Assembly (NCBI RefSeq): GCF_026914285.1
Contig: NZ_CP113864.1
Coordinates: 1,333,001 to 1,397,000, forward strand
Length of the DNA stretch: 64,000 bases
Direction: 5' to 3'
From: Caldicellulosiruptor naganoensis
GTDB lineage: Bacteria; Bacillota; Thermoanaerobacteria; Caldicellulosiruptorales; Caldicellulosiruptoraceae
Of the stretch, positions 48,085 through 59,415 are shown one piece after another. Each line of letters begins with the position of its first letter. Position 1 is the first letter of the stretch. The notes under the pieces are model-generated. The model made no database searches. It saw only the letters and a list, made by a program, of their open reading frames with translations, and had not been told where the DNA came from. The translations under genes and the position numbers were made by a program.

Positions 48085-48781
48085 GGTAAATAGAATAGAT
48101 GTTTACTATGGAGCTATACAAGCGTTGTTTTCGGTCTCATTAGAGGTTCAAAAAGGTGAGATTGTCACTTTAATTGGTGCAAATGGTGCAGGAAAATCTA
48201 CTTTGCTCAGAACAATCTCTGGCCTTATTAGACCACGTACAGGTTCAATCCACTTTGAAGATATTGATATAACAAAAAAGTCGCCCATGGAAATTGTAAA
48301 GCTTGGAATTTCACATGTGCCAGAAGGAAGACGTGTCTTCCCAGAGATGACTGTTCTTGAGAATTTAGAACTTGGTGCGTACTTGAGAAAGGACAAGCAA
48401 GGAATAAAAGAGGATTTGAAAAAGGTGTTTGAGAGATTTCCAAGATTATATGAGAGAAAAAATCAGCTTGCTGGCACCCTCTCTGGCGGAGAGCAGCAGA
48501 TGCTTGCAATTGGAAGAGCACTAATGTCAAGGCCAAAGCTACTTTTGCTTGATGAGCCTTCAATGGGTTTGGCGCCTATACTTGTGACTGAGATTTTTAA
48601 GATAATAAAAGAAATAAACTCACAAGGTACAACTATACTTTTGATTGAACAAAATGCCCACATGGCACTTTCAATCGCAGACAGGGCATATGTCATTGAA
48701 ACAGGCAAAATTGTCTTATCTGGTGAGGCTAAAGAAATTGCAGCAAACCCTGAAGTTAAAAAAGCATATCTGGGTGGGTAA
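48077..48781 (+). CDS. livF: Branched-chain amino-acid ABC ATPase LivF
   Basis: A 234-residue ATPase: Walker [33 protein letters not shown], signature LSGGEQQMLAIGRAL, Walker B LLLLDEPSMGLAPI. The start is TTG at 48077 inside livG with GGAGAGGGGG upstream. It is the last gene of the operon. Its original terminator was split from it by the IS1634-type insertion at 48806, so the message may run into the transposase gene. Confidence 0.95.
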   Translation: MLKVNRIDVYYGAIQALFSVSLEVQKGEIVTLIGANGAGKSTLLRTISGLIRPRTGSIHFEDIDITKKSPMEIVKLGISHVPEGRRVFPEMTVLENLELGAYLRKDKQGIKEDLKKVFERFPRLYERKNQLAGTLSGGEQQMLAIGRALMSRPKLLLLDEPSMGLAPILVTEIFKIIKEINSQGTTILLIEQNAHMALSIADRAYVIETGKIVLSGEAKEIAANPEVKKAYLGG

Positions 48782-49003
48782 TTGAAGGGTAATAAAAAAA
48801 GACCTCTTGACTTTGTCAGTTAAGAGGTGTTTTTGAGCTAACAAAAAATAACAAAGTCTTAATTTATGCGGGTTTCAAGAAGAGAAAAATAAAAAATTTT
48901 AAAAAATGTAGGGACAAATTTTAGCTTAATATATACTGAATTTGCTTGACTTTTTAAATATTTTGTGGTACAATATAACAAACTATCTTCAAGGAGTTGC
49001 CAT

Positions 49004-50707
49004 ATGTTTGTCAAAATTACTAATGCTGGCGGTTATCAGTATGTTAGGTTAGTCGAAAATTACCGTGAAAATGGTAAAGTAAAGCAAAGAGTACTATTTA
49101 ACTTTGGTAGACTTGATATTCTCAAAGATGACCCCGCTTTTAAAAACATTGTAAAAAAACTATCTGATATTGTCGCTGAAACAACTACTGAGAATGCAAA
49201 AGCTGTTACTATTGAATCTGAAGAAGATATTTCGGATGCAGTTGTAAAAAACTGGGGATACATTGTATACAGAAAGTTATGGCAGGAGCTTGAAATTGAT
49301 AAGTTTTTAAAAGGGAAAGCAGCAAAAGAGAGAAAGATAAAATTTGATGTAGACAAAGTAAGTTTTTTAATGACCATACAGAGATTGATAGAGCCAATGA
49401 GCAAACTAAGAACTTATCATCAGAGAAGCAAATATTTTGGATTTGAAGAGGATATAGATTTGAATCAATTGTACAGGTGTTTAGATTTTCTTGACAGTGT
49501 AAAAGAAGATTTAGAGACATACCTGTATCAGAGAAATAAAGACTTATTTAAGATGGTAGTTGATGTAGTGTTTTATGATGTGACGACAATATACTTTGAG
49601 AGTTGTAGAGCGGATGAACTTAAAAATTTTGGGTTTAGCAAAGACAACAAGGTAAATGAAGTGCAAGTTGTATTAGGGCTTTTGGTGGACAAAGAAGGCA
49701 GACCGATAGGGTATGAACTTTTTCCTGGTAATACGATAGATAGCAAGACGATGGTAAAGATACTGAGGAAGCTGAAGGAAAAATTTAGTATAGATAAGAT
49801 AATAATAGTAGCAGACAAAGGGCTTAACAGCAGAATAAATTTAAAGATGATAAAAGAAGCTGGGTACGACTATATAGTAGCAAGCAGATTAAAGAATGCA
49901 AGTAAAGAAATTTTAGATGAAGTTTTTAATGAAGAAGGATATAAAAGACTTGATGGCAAAAGATGTTTGAATGCTGAAGAAATTTATGGTGATGAATTCA
50001 AATATAAGGTATTGGAAAGAACAAATATTGTCAAGGATGAAGAGGGTAAAGAGTTCAAAATAGAAGAGAATTTGATAATAACGTATTCAAGCAAGAGAGC
50101 CAAGAAAGACAAAGAAGACAGAGAGAGATTGGTAAGAAAAGCCAAAGAGCTTTTAGAGAACAAAGGAAGCATAACAGCCTTAGAAAAGAAAGGTGCAAGG
50201 AAATATTTGAAGAAGAAATCAAAATCAGAAGAATATGTATTGGATGAGGAAGCGATAAAACGAGATGAGAAATTTGACGGTTATTATGCAATTCAAACGA
50301 GCAAAAAGGATATGGATGTAGAAGAGGTTTTAGGAGCATATCACGATTTATGGAAGATAGAACAGTCATTCAGAGTAATGAAAAGCTGTTTAGAAGTGCG
50401 ACCGATATATCACTTTACAGAAAGCAGAATAAAAGGACATTTTGTGATATGTTTTTTGGCATTTTTACTGCAAAGGACATTGGAATATATTTTGAGGAGA
50501 AAAGGTAAAGGAATAAGTAGTGAAAGGATAATGGAAGCAATATATTCAATGAACTTTTTTGAAATAGAGATAAAAGGGAAGAAATATTTGATAAAGCAAA
50601 GAATTGAGGGAGGAGCTGGAGATATACTGAATGTAATGAAGATAAAGGGTCCAAAAAACTTCATGACATATGAGGAAGGCTTAGAATTTATTGGTATTAG
50701 CAAATGA
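49004..50707 (+). CDS. IS1634-family transposase (copy 2)
   Basis: A 567-residue transposase differing from copy 1 at two residues (KQRIEGGAG). The ATG at 49004 has AAGGAG seven bases upstream; the frame is open to a GTG at 48965. The catalytic regions VFYDVTTIYFE, VADKGLNSRINL and KIEQSFRVMKS are intact. It is co-directional with the liv operon, whose terminator has been displaced, so read-through could raise its expression. Confidence 0.95.
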   Translation: MFVKITNAGGYQYVRLVENYRENGKVKQRVLFNFGRLDILKDDPAFKNIVKKLSDIVAETTTENAKAVTIESEEDISDAVVKNWGYIVYRKLWQELEIDKFLKGKAAKERKIKFDVDKVSFLMTIQRLIEPMSKLRTYHQRSKYFGFEEDIDLNQLYRCLDFLDSVKEDLETYLYQRNKDLFKMVVDVVFYDVTTIYFESCRADELKNFGFSKDNKVNEVQVVLGLLVDKEGRPIGYELFPGNTIDSKTMVKILRKLKEKFSIDKIIIVADKGLNSRINLKMIKEAGYDYIVASRLKNASKEILDEVFNEEGYKRLDGKRCLNAEEIYGDEFKYKVLERTNIVKDEEGKEFKIEENLIITYSSKRAKKDKEDRERLVRKAKELLENKGSITALEKKGARKYLKKKSKSEEYVLDEEAIKRDEKFDGYYAIQTSKKDMDVEEVLGAYHDLWKIEQSFRVMKSCLEVRPIYHFTESRIKGHFVICFLAFLLQRTLEYILRRKGKGISSERIMEAIYSMNFFEIEIKGKKYLIKQRIEGGAGDILNVMKIKGPKNFMTYEEGLEFIGISK

Positions 50708-50932
50708 TGTAGTGACAAAATTGAGGTCCATATTTTGTCAATCCCAGTCCTCCCAAGCTTTTTGAGCTTCAAACTGACAAAGTCAAGTAAAGGGTCCAAA
50801 AAACTTCATGACATATGAGGAAGGCTTAGAATTTATTGGTATTAGCAAATGATGTAGTGACAAAATTGAGGTCCATATTTTGTCAATCCCAGTCCTCCCA
50901 AGCTTTTTGAGCTTCAAACTGACAAAGTCAAG
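50643..50932. repeat. Two tandem 145-bp copies of the IS right end
   Basis: Units 50643-50787 and 50788-50932 appear identical. Each begins TAAAGGGTCCAAAAAACTTC and ends GACAAAGTCAAG, the terminal inverted repeat. Each includes the last 21 codons of the transposase. Confidence 0.9.
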
Positions 50933-50978
50933 AAAAAAGACCTCCTTCTCACTGGAATAAAGGAGGAAGGAGGTCACT
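50933..50978 (-). terminator. Terminator of the pyr operon, retained after the IS insertion
   Basis: GACCTCCTTC (50939-50948) pairs with GAAGGAGGTC (50966-50975). Read on the minus strand it is followed by TTTTTTC, the T-run supplied by the AAAAAAGACCT target duplication. In the uninterrupted ancestor it probably also ended the liv operon from the other side. Confidence 0.85.
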
Positions 50979-50999
50979 TTGGTATTTTTCTTCGTCCTA

Positions 51000-51575
51000 T
51001 TATTTCACCTTTCTACTCCCCGGCTTTACAAGAGGAATCCCTTCCCGGCAAAGAGGGCAAGAATCAGGTTCGTAGGTTTCAATGTTAAGAGTCAAAAGGG
51101 TCTTTAACGGATATCCCACATCCACCTTACCGCCACTTCTATCAACAATTCCTGCAACTGCTACAATCTCTCCTCTGCTTTCTTTGACGATTTCTATTAC
51201 TTCTTTTACAGAGCCACCTGTTGTAATGACATCTTCTACAACTAATACTTTTTCACCCTCTTCAATCTTAAAGCCTCGACGAAGTTTCATTATTCCATCT
51301 TCTCTTTCTGCAAAGATAGAACGGCAATTTAGCTGTCTTGCAAGCTCATATGACAAAGTAATCGCTCCTATCGCTGGTCCAATTACAACATCAATTTCTT
51401 GTCCTGCAAAGTTTTTTGCAAGGTCTTTGCAAATTGTCTCTGCAAGGTTTGGATATTGCAATATCTTTGCACACTGAAGATATTTTGAACTATGTTTTCC
51501 TGATGTCAATAAAAAGTGGCCTTCTAAAAGTGCATCTGTGTCTTTGAACATCTGAAGATAAGCTGATTCATTCAT
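51000..51575 (-). CDS. pyrE: Orotate phosphoribosyltransferase
   Basis: Couples orotate to PRPP to give OMP. The 191-residue protein has the PRPP-binding motif [17 protein letters not shown], the flexible-loop segment [15 protein letters not shown], and [13 protein letters not shown] at the orotate site. The C-terminal Cys pair CPLCREG is typical of a clostridial/thermophile subgroup. It overlaps the upstream phosphatase gene by eight bases and is the last gene before the operon terminator. Confidence 0.95.
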   Translation of the reverse strand: MNESAYLQMFKDTDALLEGHFLLTSGKHSSKYLQCAKILQYPNLAETICKDLAKNFAGQEIDVVIGPAIGAITLSYELARQLNCRSIFAEREDGIMKLRRGFKIEEGEKVLVVEDVITTGGSVKEVIEIVKESRGEIVAVAGIVDRSGGKVDVGYPLKTLLTLNIETYEPDSCPLCREGIPLVKPGSRKVK

Positions 51576-52290
51576 ACCTTTCTCTCCTTTCGATTATATT
51601 GATATTACTATTGCAAATTCCTCGTTCTTTTAAAAACTGTTGCCACCAGTCTTGATAGGCAATAGTAGAAAGCTCTTCACCCAAGTGTGACCAGTCACCT
51701 TCTACAAGCAGGTTATATCTGTTATCCTTGTATTCAATTATATTTATTGCAGTGTTATCCTGCCACAAGATTTCGTTTAGCCTTTCAAACTCATATCCTT
51801 TTATGTATGTCAAAAGTGCACGAATCAATGTTCCATGCGTTACTATACATACACATTTTCCAACATTTGTCTTTACAATATCCTCAAAAGCAGAGACTGC
51901 ACGAAGATAAAGCTCATGCATGCTCTCTCCATTTGGCATACAGTGCTCATGTGGTCTTTTTTCCCACAGTTCATACTCTTTTGGGTACAAAATAGGAAGT
52001 TCATCCCAGCACCTATCTTCCCAATCTCCTCCGTTTATCTCAACCAAGTCATTTCTTATTATTATCTCAATATCTCTTCCCTTTGCTATCTGCTGAGCAG
52101 TATAAAGTGCCCTTTTGAGAGGACTTGAATATATGGCATCAAAGTGGACACTTTTCAGACGCTCAGCAAGCCTTTGAGCCTGGAGCTTCCCTTTTTCAGT
52201 CACATTTGAGTCTGTTACGCCATGAAACCTTCTGATGAAATTTCCTTCAGCTTCCGCGTGACGTATAAGATAAATAGTAGTCTTTGACAT
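51568..52290 (-). CDS. Histidine-phosphatase-family protein in the pyr operon
   Basis: A 240-residue member of the phosphoglycerate-mutase-like (GpmB/CobC) phosphatases. [13 protein letters not shown] has the phospho-accepting His, [14 protein letters not shown] the second Arg, [12 protein letters not shown] the acid, and [13 protein letters not shown] the second His. The substrate is unknown. Its place between pyrD and pyrE, overlapping pyrE, suggests a nucleotide or sugar phosphate linked to pyrimidine supply. It is not a standard pyr gene. Confidence 0.85.
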   Translation of the reverse strand: MSKTTIYLIRHAEAEGNFIRRFHGVTDSNVTEKGKLQAQRLAERLKSVHFDAIYSSPLKRALYTAQQIAKGRDIEIIIRNDLVEINGGDWEDRCWDELPILYPKEYELWEKRPHEHCMPNGESMHELYLRAVSAFEDIVKTNVGKCVCIVTHGTLIRALLTYIKGYEFERLNEILWQDNTAINIIEYKDNRYNLLVEGDWSHLGEELSTIAYQDWWQQFLKERGICNSNINIIERRERYE

Positions 52291-52302
52291 CTTCAGGTCA
52301 CC

Positions 52303-53202
52303 TCAAATAATAATATTGCCAACTAAGTCTTTAACTGATTTAAACCCATGAGCTTTTAAATAGTTTTCAATTCCTTTCCTTATTTCTGAAACAGCATTGG
52401 GATTTACAAAATTCACTGTGCCAATCTGAATGGCAGTAGCACCAGCTAAAAAGAACTCTATTGCGTCCTTATAATTCATGATTCCGCCCATTCCAATAAT
52501 AGGTATATTGACTTTTTGAAAACACTCATACACCATCCTTACGGCAATCGGTTTTATTGCAGGACCAGAAAGTCCACCTGTTACCATCTTAATAAGAGGT
52601 CTTCTTGTTTCAATGTCAATTGCCATAGCAGAGACGGTGTTTATAAGTGAAATTGCATCTGCTCCTGCTTTCTCTGCTGCTTTAGCAAGCTCTGTAATAT
52701 CTGTAACGTTGGGTGTAAGTTTTACTATTACAGGGCATGCAGATACTTTCTTTACTTCTTTTGTTATTTCATAAACTCTATTGGGGTCTTTTCCAAATGC
52801 CATACCACCTTCTTTTATATTGGGACACGACAGATTGACCTCAATCATATCTACAAGTGGGCTTACTATCTTTGCAAGCTCTATAAATTCTTCTTTGTTA
52901 AAACCGTTAATGTTAGCAATTATCTTTGTATTAAACTTTTTTAAAAAAGGAAGCTCATCGTTTACAAATGCTTCAACTCCGGGATTCTCAAGCCCAATTG
53001 AATTTATTATTCCACCATAGACTTCACACAGTCTTGGCTGAGGATTTCCAGCACATTTTTTGAGAGTTATTCCTTTTGTCGAAATTCCTCCAAATAGGTT
53101 TAAGTCAATAAGTTTTGAAAATTCACGACCAAACCCAAATGTCCCTGAGGCAGCAATTATAGGATTTTTGAGCTTTACACCGCTTATTTCGACTTCTAAC
53201 AT
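52303..53202 (-). CDS. pyrD: Dihydroorotate dehydrogenase B, catalytic subunit
   Basis: FMN enzyme oxidising dihydroorotate to orotate. The 299-residue protein shows the class 1B catalytic Cys in EVNLSCPNIKEGG, the N-terminal NPIIAASGTFGFG and the phosphate-binding IGMGGIMNYKDAIEF. PyrK is encoded directly upstream (one base apart), confirming the NAD-linked 1B type. Confidence 0.96.
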   Translation of the reverse strand: MLEVEISGVKLKNPIIAASGTFGFGREFSKLIDLNLFGGISTKGITLKKCAGNPQPRLCEVYGGIINSIGLENPGVEAFVNDELPFLKKFNTKIIANINGFNKEEFIELAKIVSPLVDMIEVNLSCPNIKEGGMAFGKDPNRVYEITKEVKKVSACPVIVKLTPNVTDITELAKAAEKAGADAISLINTVSAMAIDIETRRPLIKMVTGGLSGPAIKPIAVRMVYECFQKVNIPIIGMGGIMNYKDAIEFFLAGATAIQIGTVNFVNPNAVSEIRKGIENYLKAHGFKSVKDLVGNIII

Positions 53203-53967
53203 TTATATCTCTACCTCCATTATATCAAAAACAGGGCCATCTGAACATACATGTAGCATATTGCCATCTTTTCCTTTAATACTACAACAAAGACATGCAC
53301 CAATTCCACATGCCATTTTTTCTTCCAGAGACACATAGCATTTAAATGGCAAGTTTAAAGACTTAAGAAATCTTAACATGGGTTTTGGTCCACATGAAAA
53401 TGCTACTTTGTAATTTCCTTCTTCAATTTTTGTTTTAAAAACTTCAACAGTATTCCCTTTATAACCTATGCTACCATCATCTGTTGATATGAAGAGATTG
53501 TCTGAGAGTTCTTTAAATTCCTCTACAAAAAACAAATCACTTCTGCTTCTAAATCCAAGAAAAACATCTATTTTATTTCCAGCCTTTTTTAGTTCATGGC
53601 ATAGGGAAAGAAGTGGGAAAATCCCCACACCTCCCCCCACCACTGCTACTTTGCCATTAAACTTATCAATCAAAAATGAATTTCCAAGAGGACCTAACAC
53701 GTTTATCGAGTCACCTTTTTTCTTCTGAGAGAGAATTTGAGTACCTTTGCCTACTACTTTATATCCAATAAACACTTTATTTTCTTTTACAAATGAAATG
53801 CTAAAAGGACGTCTTAATAGCGGATATATTGAATCTTTCTCAACAAGGATATTTACAAAATTTCCTGGTTTGAATGTATTTGCTAAATAATCTGACTCAA
53901 AAGAAAGAAGATATATTCCATTTGCAATCATTTTATTTTCAGCTATCTCAACGTCTAATAGCTTCAT
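53203..53967 (-). CDS. pyrK: Dihydroorotate dehydrogenase B, electron-transfer subunit
   Basis: FAD and [2Fe-2S] subunit that passes electrons from PyrD to [12 protein letters not shown] binds [19 protein letters not shown] the dinucleotide, and four Cys in the C-terminal region ([18 protein letters not shown] and HVCSDGP) hold the cluster. The ATG at 53967 is chosen with GGAGAG seven bases upstream; the frame is open to a TTG at 53973. The start overlaps the end of carB. Confidence 0.94.
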   Translation of the reverse strand: MKLLDVEIAENKMIANGIYLLSFESDYLANTFKPGNFVNILVEKDSIYPLLRRPFSISFVKENKVFIGYKVVGKGTQILSQKKKGDSINVLGPLGNSFLIDKFNGKVAVVGGGVGIFPLLSLCHELKKAGNKIDVFLGFRSRSDLFFVEEFKELSDNLFISTDDGSIGYKGNTVEVFKTKIEEGNYKVAFSCGPKPMLRFLKSLNLPFKCYVSLEEKMACGIGACLCCSIKGKDGNMLHVCSDGPVFDIMEVEI

Positions 53968-56900
53968 TGTCAATCTCTCCTATGTTGAAAATGTCAAGTT
54001 CTTTCTTTTGTTTGATAAACTCAATTATCTCAACAGCAGCCTTTGCCGTGTCAACAGATGTAAAGATTGGAACTTTGTTTTCAACTGCAAACCTTCTGAT
54101 TAAAAACCCATCTCTTTGAGGCTGTCTTCCCTTTGTCGGAGTATTTATGACAATGTTTATTCTACCACTTCTTATCAAATCTATTATGTTAGGACTTCCT
54201 TCTGAGACTTTTCTAACACAGTTTGCAGCAACCTGATAGTAATTAAGATGCTTTGCTGTTTTGGATGTTGCATATATCTTAAACCCGAGCTTCTCAAACT
54301 TCTCAGCAATAGGAATTATCTCATTCTTGTCAGGGTCGGCAACTGTGAAAAGAACACCACCCGTCAGAGGAAGCTTTATCCCTGCTGCAATAAGTCCTTT
54401 GTAGAGGGCAATATGATAATCTTTTGATATTCCCATTACCTCGCCCGTTGATTTCATCTCTGGTCCTAATGACACCTCAACGTCAGGCAGTTTTTCAAAC
54501 GAAAACACAGGTACCTTGAAAGCGTAAAAATCTTTTTTGGGCAAAAGTCCCACTGTGTTTACTAAATCCTTCAATTTATAGCCCAAACTTACCTTTGTTG
54601 CAAGTTCAACCATCGGCACACCAGTGACTTTGCTAAGGAATGGCACCGTCCTACTTCCCCTTGGATTTACCTCTATCACATAAAGCTCCTCGTTTTGGAC
54701 TATGAACTGGACGTTGATAAGACCTTTGCATTTTAGCTCTCTAGCTATATCCTGAGTGTATTTGACAATCAAGCTCTCTATATGTTTTGATATATTTCTT
54801 GCAGGGTACAAGGAGATACTGTCACCTGAGTGGACGCCTGCTCTTTCAATATGCTCCATTATTCCCGGGATTAAAATATCCTCACCGTCAGATATCGCAT
54901 CAACTTCTATTTCCTTCCCTACTATATATTTGTCAATTAAAATAGGATGTTCATTAAGATTTTTTGCATAGCTCAGCATCTCAATTATGTCATCATCATC
55001 AAACGCAATCTTCATACCCTGCCCGCCAAGGACATATGAGGGCCTTACTAAAACAGGGTATTTTAGCTTATTTGCTATCTCAAGAGCCTCATCAACATTA
55101 TAACAAGTAAAACCGGGTGGACGTTTTATGTTTAACTTGTTTAATATTTTATCAAACCTTTCTCTATCCTCTGCAATGTCTATTCCTTCTGCACTTGTTC
55201 CAAATATTCTAACTCCCTCTTTTGCAAGCTCTTGAGAAAGCTTTATTGCAGTCTGTCCACCAAACTGTACTATTACACCATCAGCAGAAAGCTCTTCAAT
55301 TACATTTAAAACATTCTCTTTAGTCAAAGGCTCAAAAAATAGCATATCTGATGTGTCAAAGTCAGTGCTTACAGTTTCTGGATTATTGTTTATTATTACA
55401 GATTTTATTCCAAGTTTTGAGAGAGTGTATACGCTGTGGACAGAGGTATAGTCAAACTCAATGCCTTGGCCAATTCTAATTGGACCTGACCCAAGCACAA
55501 CTATCTTTTTAGAAGATTCAAGTTTTTGGTCATTAATTATATCGTTTTCTCTTTCATAAGTTGAGTAATAGTAAGGCGTCTTTGCTTCAAACTCAGCAGC
55601 ACAGGTGTCTACCATCTTGTAAACAGGCTTTATGTTAAACCTTTTTCTAAGACTTCTTATTTCACTTTCAGTGCTACCTCTCAAGCTTGCAATTGTTTTG
55701 TCACCAAACCCCATCTTTTTTGCGGCAGCTAAAAGGTTAGCATCAAGATTTTCATTTTTAATTCTGTTTTCCATATCAATGATGTTTTTAATCTTATATA
55801 AAAAGAACTTATCAACTTTGCAAAGCTCATAAATCTCATCAATAGTAAACTCTCTTCTCAAAGCTTCAGCCAAAGCAAAGATTCTCCTGTCATCTGCCTC
55901 TTTTATTAATTCTTTCAGCTCATCATTACTAAAATTCTTTAGCTCAGGCAAATCCAAGCTGTCAACACCGATGTCAAGCGACCTTATACCTTTGAGAAGA
56001 CTTTCTTCGAATGTTCTTCCAATCGACATTACTTCTCCTGTTGCTTTCATCTGTGTTCCAAGTTTGCGGTTTGCATATGTGAATTTGTCAAAAGGCCAGC
56101 GTGGAATCTTCAATACAACATAGTCAAGTGCTGGTTCAAAGCTCGCATAGGTCATCTTTGTGATAGCATTTTCTATCTCATCAAGTGTAAAACCAAGTGC
56201 AATCTTTGCTGCAATTCTTGCAATAGGGTACCCTGTTGCTTTAGAAGCAAGAGCTGAGGATCTGCTTACCCTTGGATTTACTTCAATTACTGCATACTCA
56301 AAGCTGTCAGGATTTAGAGCAAATTGAACGTTACAACCACCTTCAATCTTTAGTGCATCAATAATCTTTAAGGCAGATGAACGCAGTATCTGATACTCTT
56401 TATCAGAAAGTGTTTGGGATGGTGCAACAACAATACTGTCACCTGTGTGAATACCAACAGGATCAATGTTTTCCATATTGCACACAGTAATAAGACAGCC
56501 GTTTGAGTCGCGCATAACCTCATACTCTATTTCTTTCCAGCCTTTTATACTCTTTTCAACTAATATCTGTGAAACTGGACTGTAGGTAAGCCCCCTTCTT
56601 GCAATCTCAACAAACTCTTCTTTGTTGTTTGCAATGCCGCCGCCTGTCCCGCCAAGTGTATAAGCAGGTCTTATTATAACTGGAAATCCAATCTTCTCGA
56701 CAAATTTAAGTCCATCCTCAACAGAAGTGACAACCTCACTTGGCACAACAGGTTCCCCAATCTTTATCATGAGTTCTTTAAAAAGCCGCCTATCCTCGGC
56801 AAACTCTATTGCCTCAATGTTTGTGCCAATCACCTTTACGTTGTACTTATCCAGAATTCCGCTTTTGTAAAGCTCAACTGCAATGTTAAGACCTGTCTGA

Positions 56901-57175
56901 CCACCTAAGGTTGGCAATATAGAGTCAACCTTTTCCTTTTGAATTATCTTTTCTATTATTTCGCAGTTTATTGGTTCAATATAGATGCTGTCTGCCATGG
57001 TTTTATCTGTCATAATAGTTGCGGGGTTCGAATTAATCAGGACCACTTCTATTCCTTCTTCTTTTAAAGCCTTACATGCTTGGCTTCCTGAATAGTCAAA
57101 TTCGGCAGCCTGACCAATTATTATTGGACCAGAACCTATTACCAAAACCTTTTTTATGTCCTTTCTCAGTGGCAC
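53948..57175 (-). CDS. carB: Carbamoyl-phosphate synthase, large subunit
   Basis: A 1075-residue enzyme that makes carbamoyl phosphate from glutamine-derived ammonia, bicarbonate and two ATP. It has two homologous ATP-grasp halves, each with GSGPI(I/R)IGQ (near residues 13 and 560) and IEVNPR(V/G)SR motifs, and a C-terminal MGS-like regulatory domain ([20 protein letters not shown]). The start is GTG with GAGGTG upstream. Its glutaminase partner carA, usually directly upstream, is absent; pyrF ends 33 bases before. The small subunit must be encoded elsewhere. Confidence 0.97.
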   Translation of the reverse strand: MPLRKDIKKVLVIGSGPIIIGQAAEFDYSGSQACKALKEEGIEVVLINSNPATIMTDKTMADSIYIEPINCEIIEKIIQKEKVDSILPTLGGQTGLNIAVELYKSGILDKYNVKVIGTNIEAIEFAEDRRLFKELMIKIGEPVVPSEVVTSVEDGLKFVEKIGFPVIIRPAYTLGGTGGGIANNKEEFVEIARRGLTYSPVSQILVEKSIKGWKEIEYEVMRDSNGCLITVCNMENIDPVGIHTGDSIVVAPSQTLSDKEYQILRSSALKIIDALKIEGGCNVQFALNPDSFEYAVIEVNPRVSRSSALASKATGYPIARIAAKIALGFTLDEIENAITKMTYASFEPALDYVVLKIPRWPFDKFTYANRKLGTQMKATGEVMSIGRTFEESLLKGIRSLDIGVDSLDLPELKNFSNDELKELIKEADDRRIFALAEALRREFTIDEIYELCKVDKFFLYKIKNIIDMENRIKNENLDANLLAAAKKMGFGDKTIASLRGSTESEIRSLRKRFNIKPVYKMVDTCAAEFEAKTPYYYSTYERENDIINDQKLESSKKIVVLGSGPIRIGQGIEFDYTSVHSVYTLSKLGIKSVIINNNPETVSTDFDTSDMLFFEPLTKENVLNVIEELSADGVIVQFGGQTAIKLSQELAKEGVRIFGTSAEGIDIAEDRERFDKILNKLNIKRPPGFTCYNVDEALEIANKLKYPVLVRPSYVLGGQGMKIAFDDDDIIEMLSYAKNLNEHPILIDKYIVGKEIEVDAISDGEDILIPGIMEHIERAGVHSGDSISLYPARNISKHIESLIVKYTQDIARELKCKGLINVQFIVQNEELYVIEVNPRGSRTVPFLSKVTGVPMVELATKVSLGYKLKDLVNTVGLLPKKDFYAFKVPVFSFEKLPDVEVSLGPEMKSTGEVMGISKDYHIALYKGLIAAGIKLPLTGGVLFTVADPDKNEIIPIAEKFEKLGFKIYATSKTAKHLNYYQVAANCVRKVSEGSPNIIDLIRSGRINIVINTPTKGRQPQRDGFLIRRFAVENKVPIFTSVDTAKAAVEIIEFIKQKKELDIFNIGEIDNEAIRR

Positions 57176-57208
57176 TTTATATTCTCACCTCTTTTAAAAA
57201 ATTTCGCA

Positions 57209-58126
57209 TTAGTTAATTACGCTATTTATACTTTCCTTAAGATTCTTTGATGCGATAAAGCTGCTTTTTTCAAAGTCTGAATGTATGTGATTTTTATATG
57301 CGTATATTATGTCACGTGATGAGTTTACTATAATTCCCATTTTGTTTTTGCCAAGGAAATATTTTAAGTCCTCAATTTTCCCACCTTGCACTCCAATTCC
57401 GGGAATGAGCAGAAAAGAGTCTGGAAGAATTGACCTTACCATTTTTGCTGCTTGTGGTTGTGTTGCGCCAACAACTGCGCCGATATCCGAGTAGCCATGT
57501 TTACCTTTGCAACTTGCCCCCCACTCATGTACCTTTTCAGCTACCTTTTCAAAAAGGTATTTGCTATCTACAATTAAATCTTGAAAGTCCTTAGATGAAG
57601 GATTTGAAGTTTTTACAAGCACAAAAAGACCTTTTTTGAATCTTTCACAATCTTCTACAAACGGTTTTATTCCATCCTCACCAAGATAAGGATTTACCGT
57701 CATTGCGTCACAGTCAAAGAACTTTATTTTCTTGTCAAACAATGTTGTTTCGCCAATGTAGGCATTAGAATAGCCTTTAGCTGAGCTTGAAATGTCGTTT
57801 CTTTTACCATCAAAGATTACAATTAACTTTTTGTTTTGCGCATATTGGATGAGTTTATGAAGCACCTCTATGCCATAGTATGAGTACTGCTCAAAAAATG
57901 CTGCTTGGAATTTCACACCAATTACATTTTCTTCAATTGCATCAATTATTCTTCTGTTGTATTCATAGAGTATATATTTTAGATTTTCTATCTCATTTTT
58001 TTCATCGTCATAATACTTTCTTATAAAATAATCTGGAATATTTTCCACTGTAGTATCAATCCCGGCTATAAGTACACTGTTTTTCTTCTTTATTGCTTCA
58101 ATTAGCTTGTCAGAAAAGTTTAGCAT
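57209..58126 (-). CDS. pyrF: Orotidine-5'-phosphate decarboxylase, long (type 2) form
   Basis: Decarboxylates OMP to UMP. At 305 residues it belongs to the longer subfamily. [19 protein letters not shown] carries the catalytic Lys-Asp pair, [14 protein letters not shown] is the N-terminal substrate segment, and [11 protein letters not shown] the phosphate loop. It overlaps the end of pyrC by seven bases. Confidence 0.95.
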   Translation of the reverse strand: MLNFSDKLIEAIKKKNSVLIAGIDTTVENIPDYFIRKYYDDEKNEIENLKYILYEYNRRIIDAIEENVIGVKFQAAFFEQYSYYGIEVLHKLIQYAQNKKLIVIFDGKRNDISSSAKGYSNAYIGETTLFDKKIKFFDCDAMTVNPYLGEDGIKPFVEDCERFKKGLFVLVKTSNPSSKDFQDLIVDSKYLFEKVAEKVHEWGASCKGKHGYSDIGAVVGATQPQAAKMVRSILPDSFLLIPGIGVQGGKIEDLKYFLGKNKMGIIVNSSRDIIYAYKNHIHSDFEKSSFIASKNLKESINSVIN

Positions 58127-59412
58127 TTAATTTCACCATCCTTCTTTAATATCTTTCCTTCATATATCACCGTTTCGACATATGAGGTAAGTTTTTTGCC
58201 CAAAAAAACACTATTCTTTGACTTTGAAATAATGTCTTCCTCTTTAACTTCCCACTCTCTATTCGGGTCAATTATCACAAGGTTTGCTTTTTGATTCTCT
58301 ACAATTACATTTGGTTTCAGGTTTACTATCCTCCTTGGATTTATACTAAGCAGCTCAACTAATTTTGAAATCTCAAATCCTCTATTTTTTACAAGATGGG
58401 TGTAGAGCACTGCAAAAGCTGTTTCAAAACCAATTGTTCCACTTGGTGCAAGATTAAACTCTACATTCTTTTCGTCCTTGTGATGAGGTGCATGGTCGGT
58501 TGTAATGCAGTCAATAACCCCCTCCTTTATAGCCTCAGTCAATGCCTCAACATCTTCTTTTGTTCTCAGAGGAGGATTTACCTTTGCATTTGTGTTAAAA
58601 CCTATAACCTCTTCTTCAGTAAGACTGATGTAATGAGGACATGTATCACAGGTTACATTTACGCCCCATTCTTTTGCTCTTCTTATAAGCTCTACCGACT
58701 CTTTAGTAGACACATGAGTTATGTGCAGATGTGCTTTTGTCTCTTTTGCAAGAAGGATGTCTCTTGCAACAATAACAGACTCTGCTTCGCGTGGAATTCC
58801 TTTAAGTCCAAGCATGGTTGAAACAAATCCTAAATTCATTTGTCCACCTTCAGATAGATTTGTATCCTCACAGTGGGAAATCACAGGAATTGAGAAATCT
58901 TTTGCGTATAAAAGAGCATTTCTCATTAGATTTGCGTTCATGACACACTTGCCATCGTCTGAAATTGCTACTATCCCTTCTTCCCTCATTAAACCAATTT
59001 CGGAAAGCTCCTCTCCGTTTAGTCCTTTTGTGATTGCACCAATTGGCAAAACCTCAATAGGTGACACTTCCCTTGCACGGTATCGCACATATGCTACCAT
59101 CGCTCTGTTATCAATCGGTGGGTTTGTGTTTGGCATGCAACAAATTGTCGTAAACCCACCTGCTACAGCGCTCAAACTCCCACTTCTTATATCCTCTTTG
59201 TATTCAAAACCGGGATCTCTGAGGTGACAGTGAATATCAGTAAAGCTTGGCATAACGTACTTGCCAGATGCGTCTATTGTCTGCAAATCTGGATTTTGTA
59301 TCTTAATATCTATCCCAATTTTTTCTATCTTGTTACCCACAATTAATATATCAGCTCTTTTGACGCTCTTATCAAGACCATTTATAATATCAGCATTTTT
59401 AATCAATATCAC
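58120..59412 (-). CDS. pyrC: Dihydroorotase, class I
   Basis: Zinc amidohydrolase cyclising carbamoyl aspartate to dihydroorotate. The 430-residue protein has [17 protein letters not shown] (metal His and substrate Arg), [15 protein letters not shown], a later metal His in VISHCEDTN and [13 protein letters not shown], and the catalytic-Asp segment [11 protein letters not shown]. It starts three bases after pyrB. Confidence 0.96.
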   Translation of the reverse strand: MILIKNADIINGLDKSVKRADILIVGNKIEKIGIDIKIQNPDLQTIDASGKYVMPSFTDIHCHLRDPGFEYKEDIRSGSLSAVAGGFTTICCMPNTNPPIDNRAMVAYVRYRAREVSPIEVLPIGAITKGLNGEELSEIGLMREEGIVAISDDGKCVMNANLMRNALLYAKDFSIPVISHCEDTNLSEGGQMNLGFVSTMLGLKGIPREAESVIVARDILLAKETKAHLHITHVSTKESVELIRRAKEWGVNVTCDTCPHYISLTEEEVIGFNTNAKVNPPLRTKEDVEALTEAIKEGVIDCITTDHAPHHKDEKNVEFNLAPSGTIGFETAFAVLYTHLVKNRGFEISKLVELLSINPRRIVNLKPNVIVENQKANLVIIDPNREWEVKEEDIISKSKNSVFLGKKLTSYVETVIYEGKILKKDGEIKC

Positions 59413-59415
59413 CTC

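Larger units (their letters stand above)
48806..50932 (+). mobile_element. IS1634/IS1549-type insertion sequence, copy 2, with a duplicated tail
   Basis: The complete 1982-bp element spans 48806-50787, with the same inverted ends as copy 1. The last 145 bases are then repeated in tandem (50788-50932). AAAAAAGACCT occurs just before the element (48795-48805) and just after the repeated tail (50933-50943), an 11-bp target duplication that encloses both. Confidence 0.92.
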
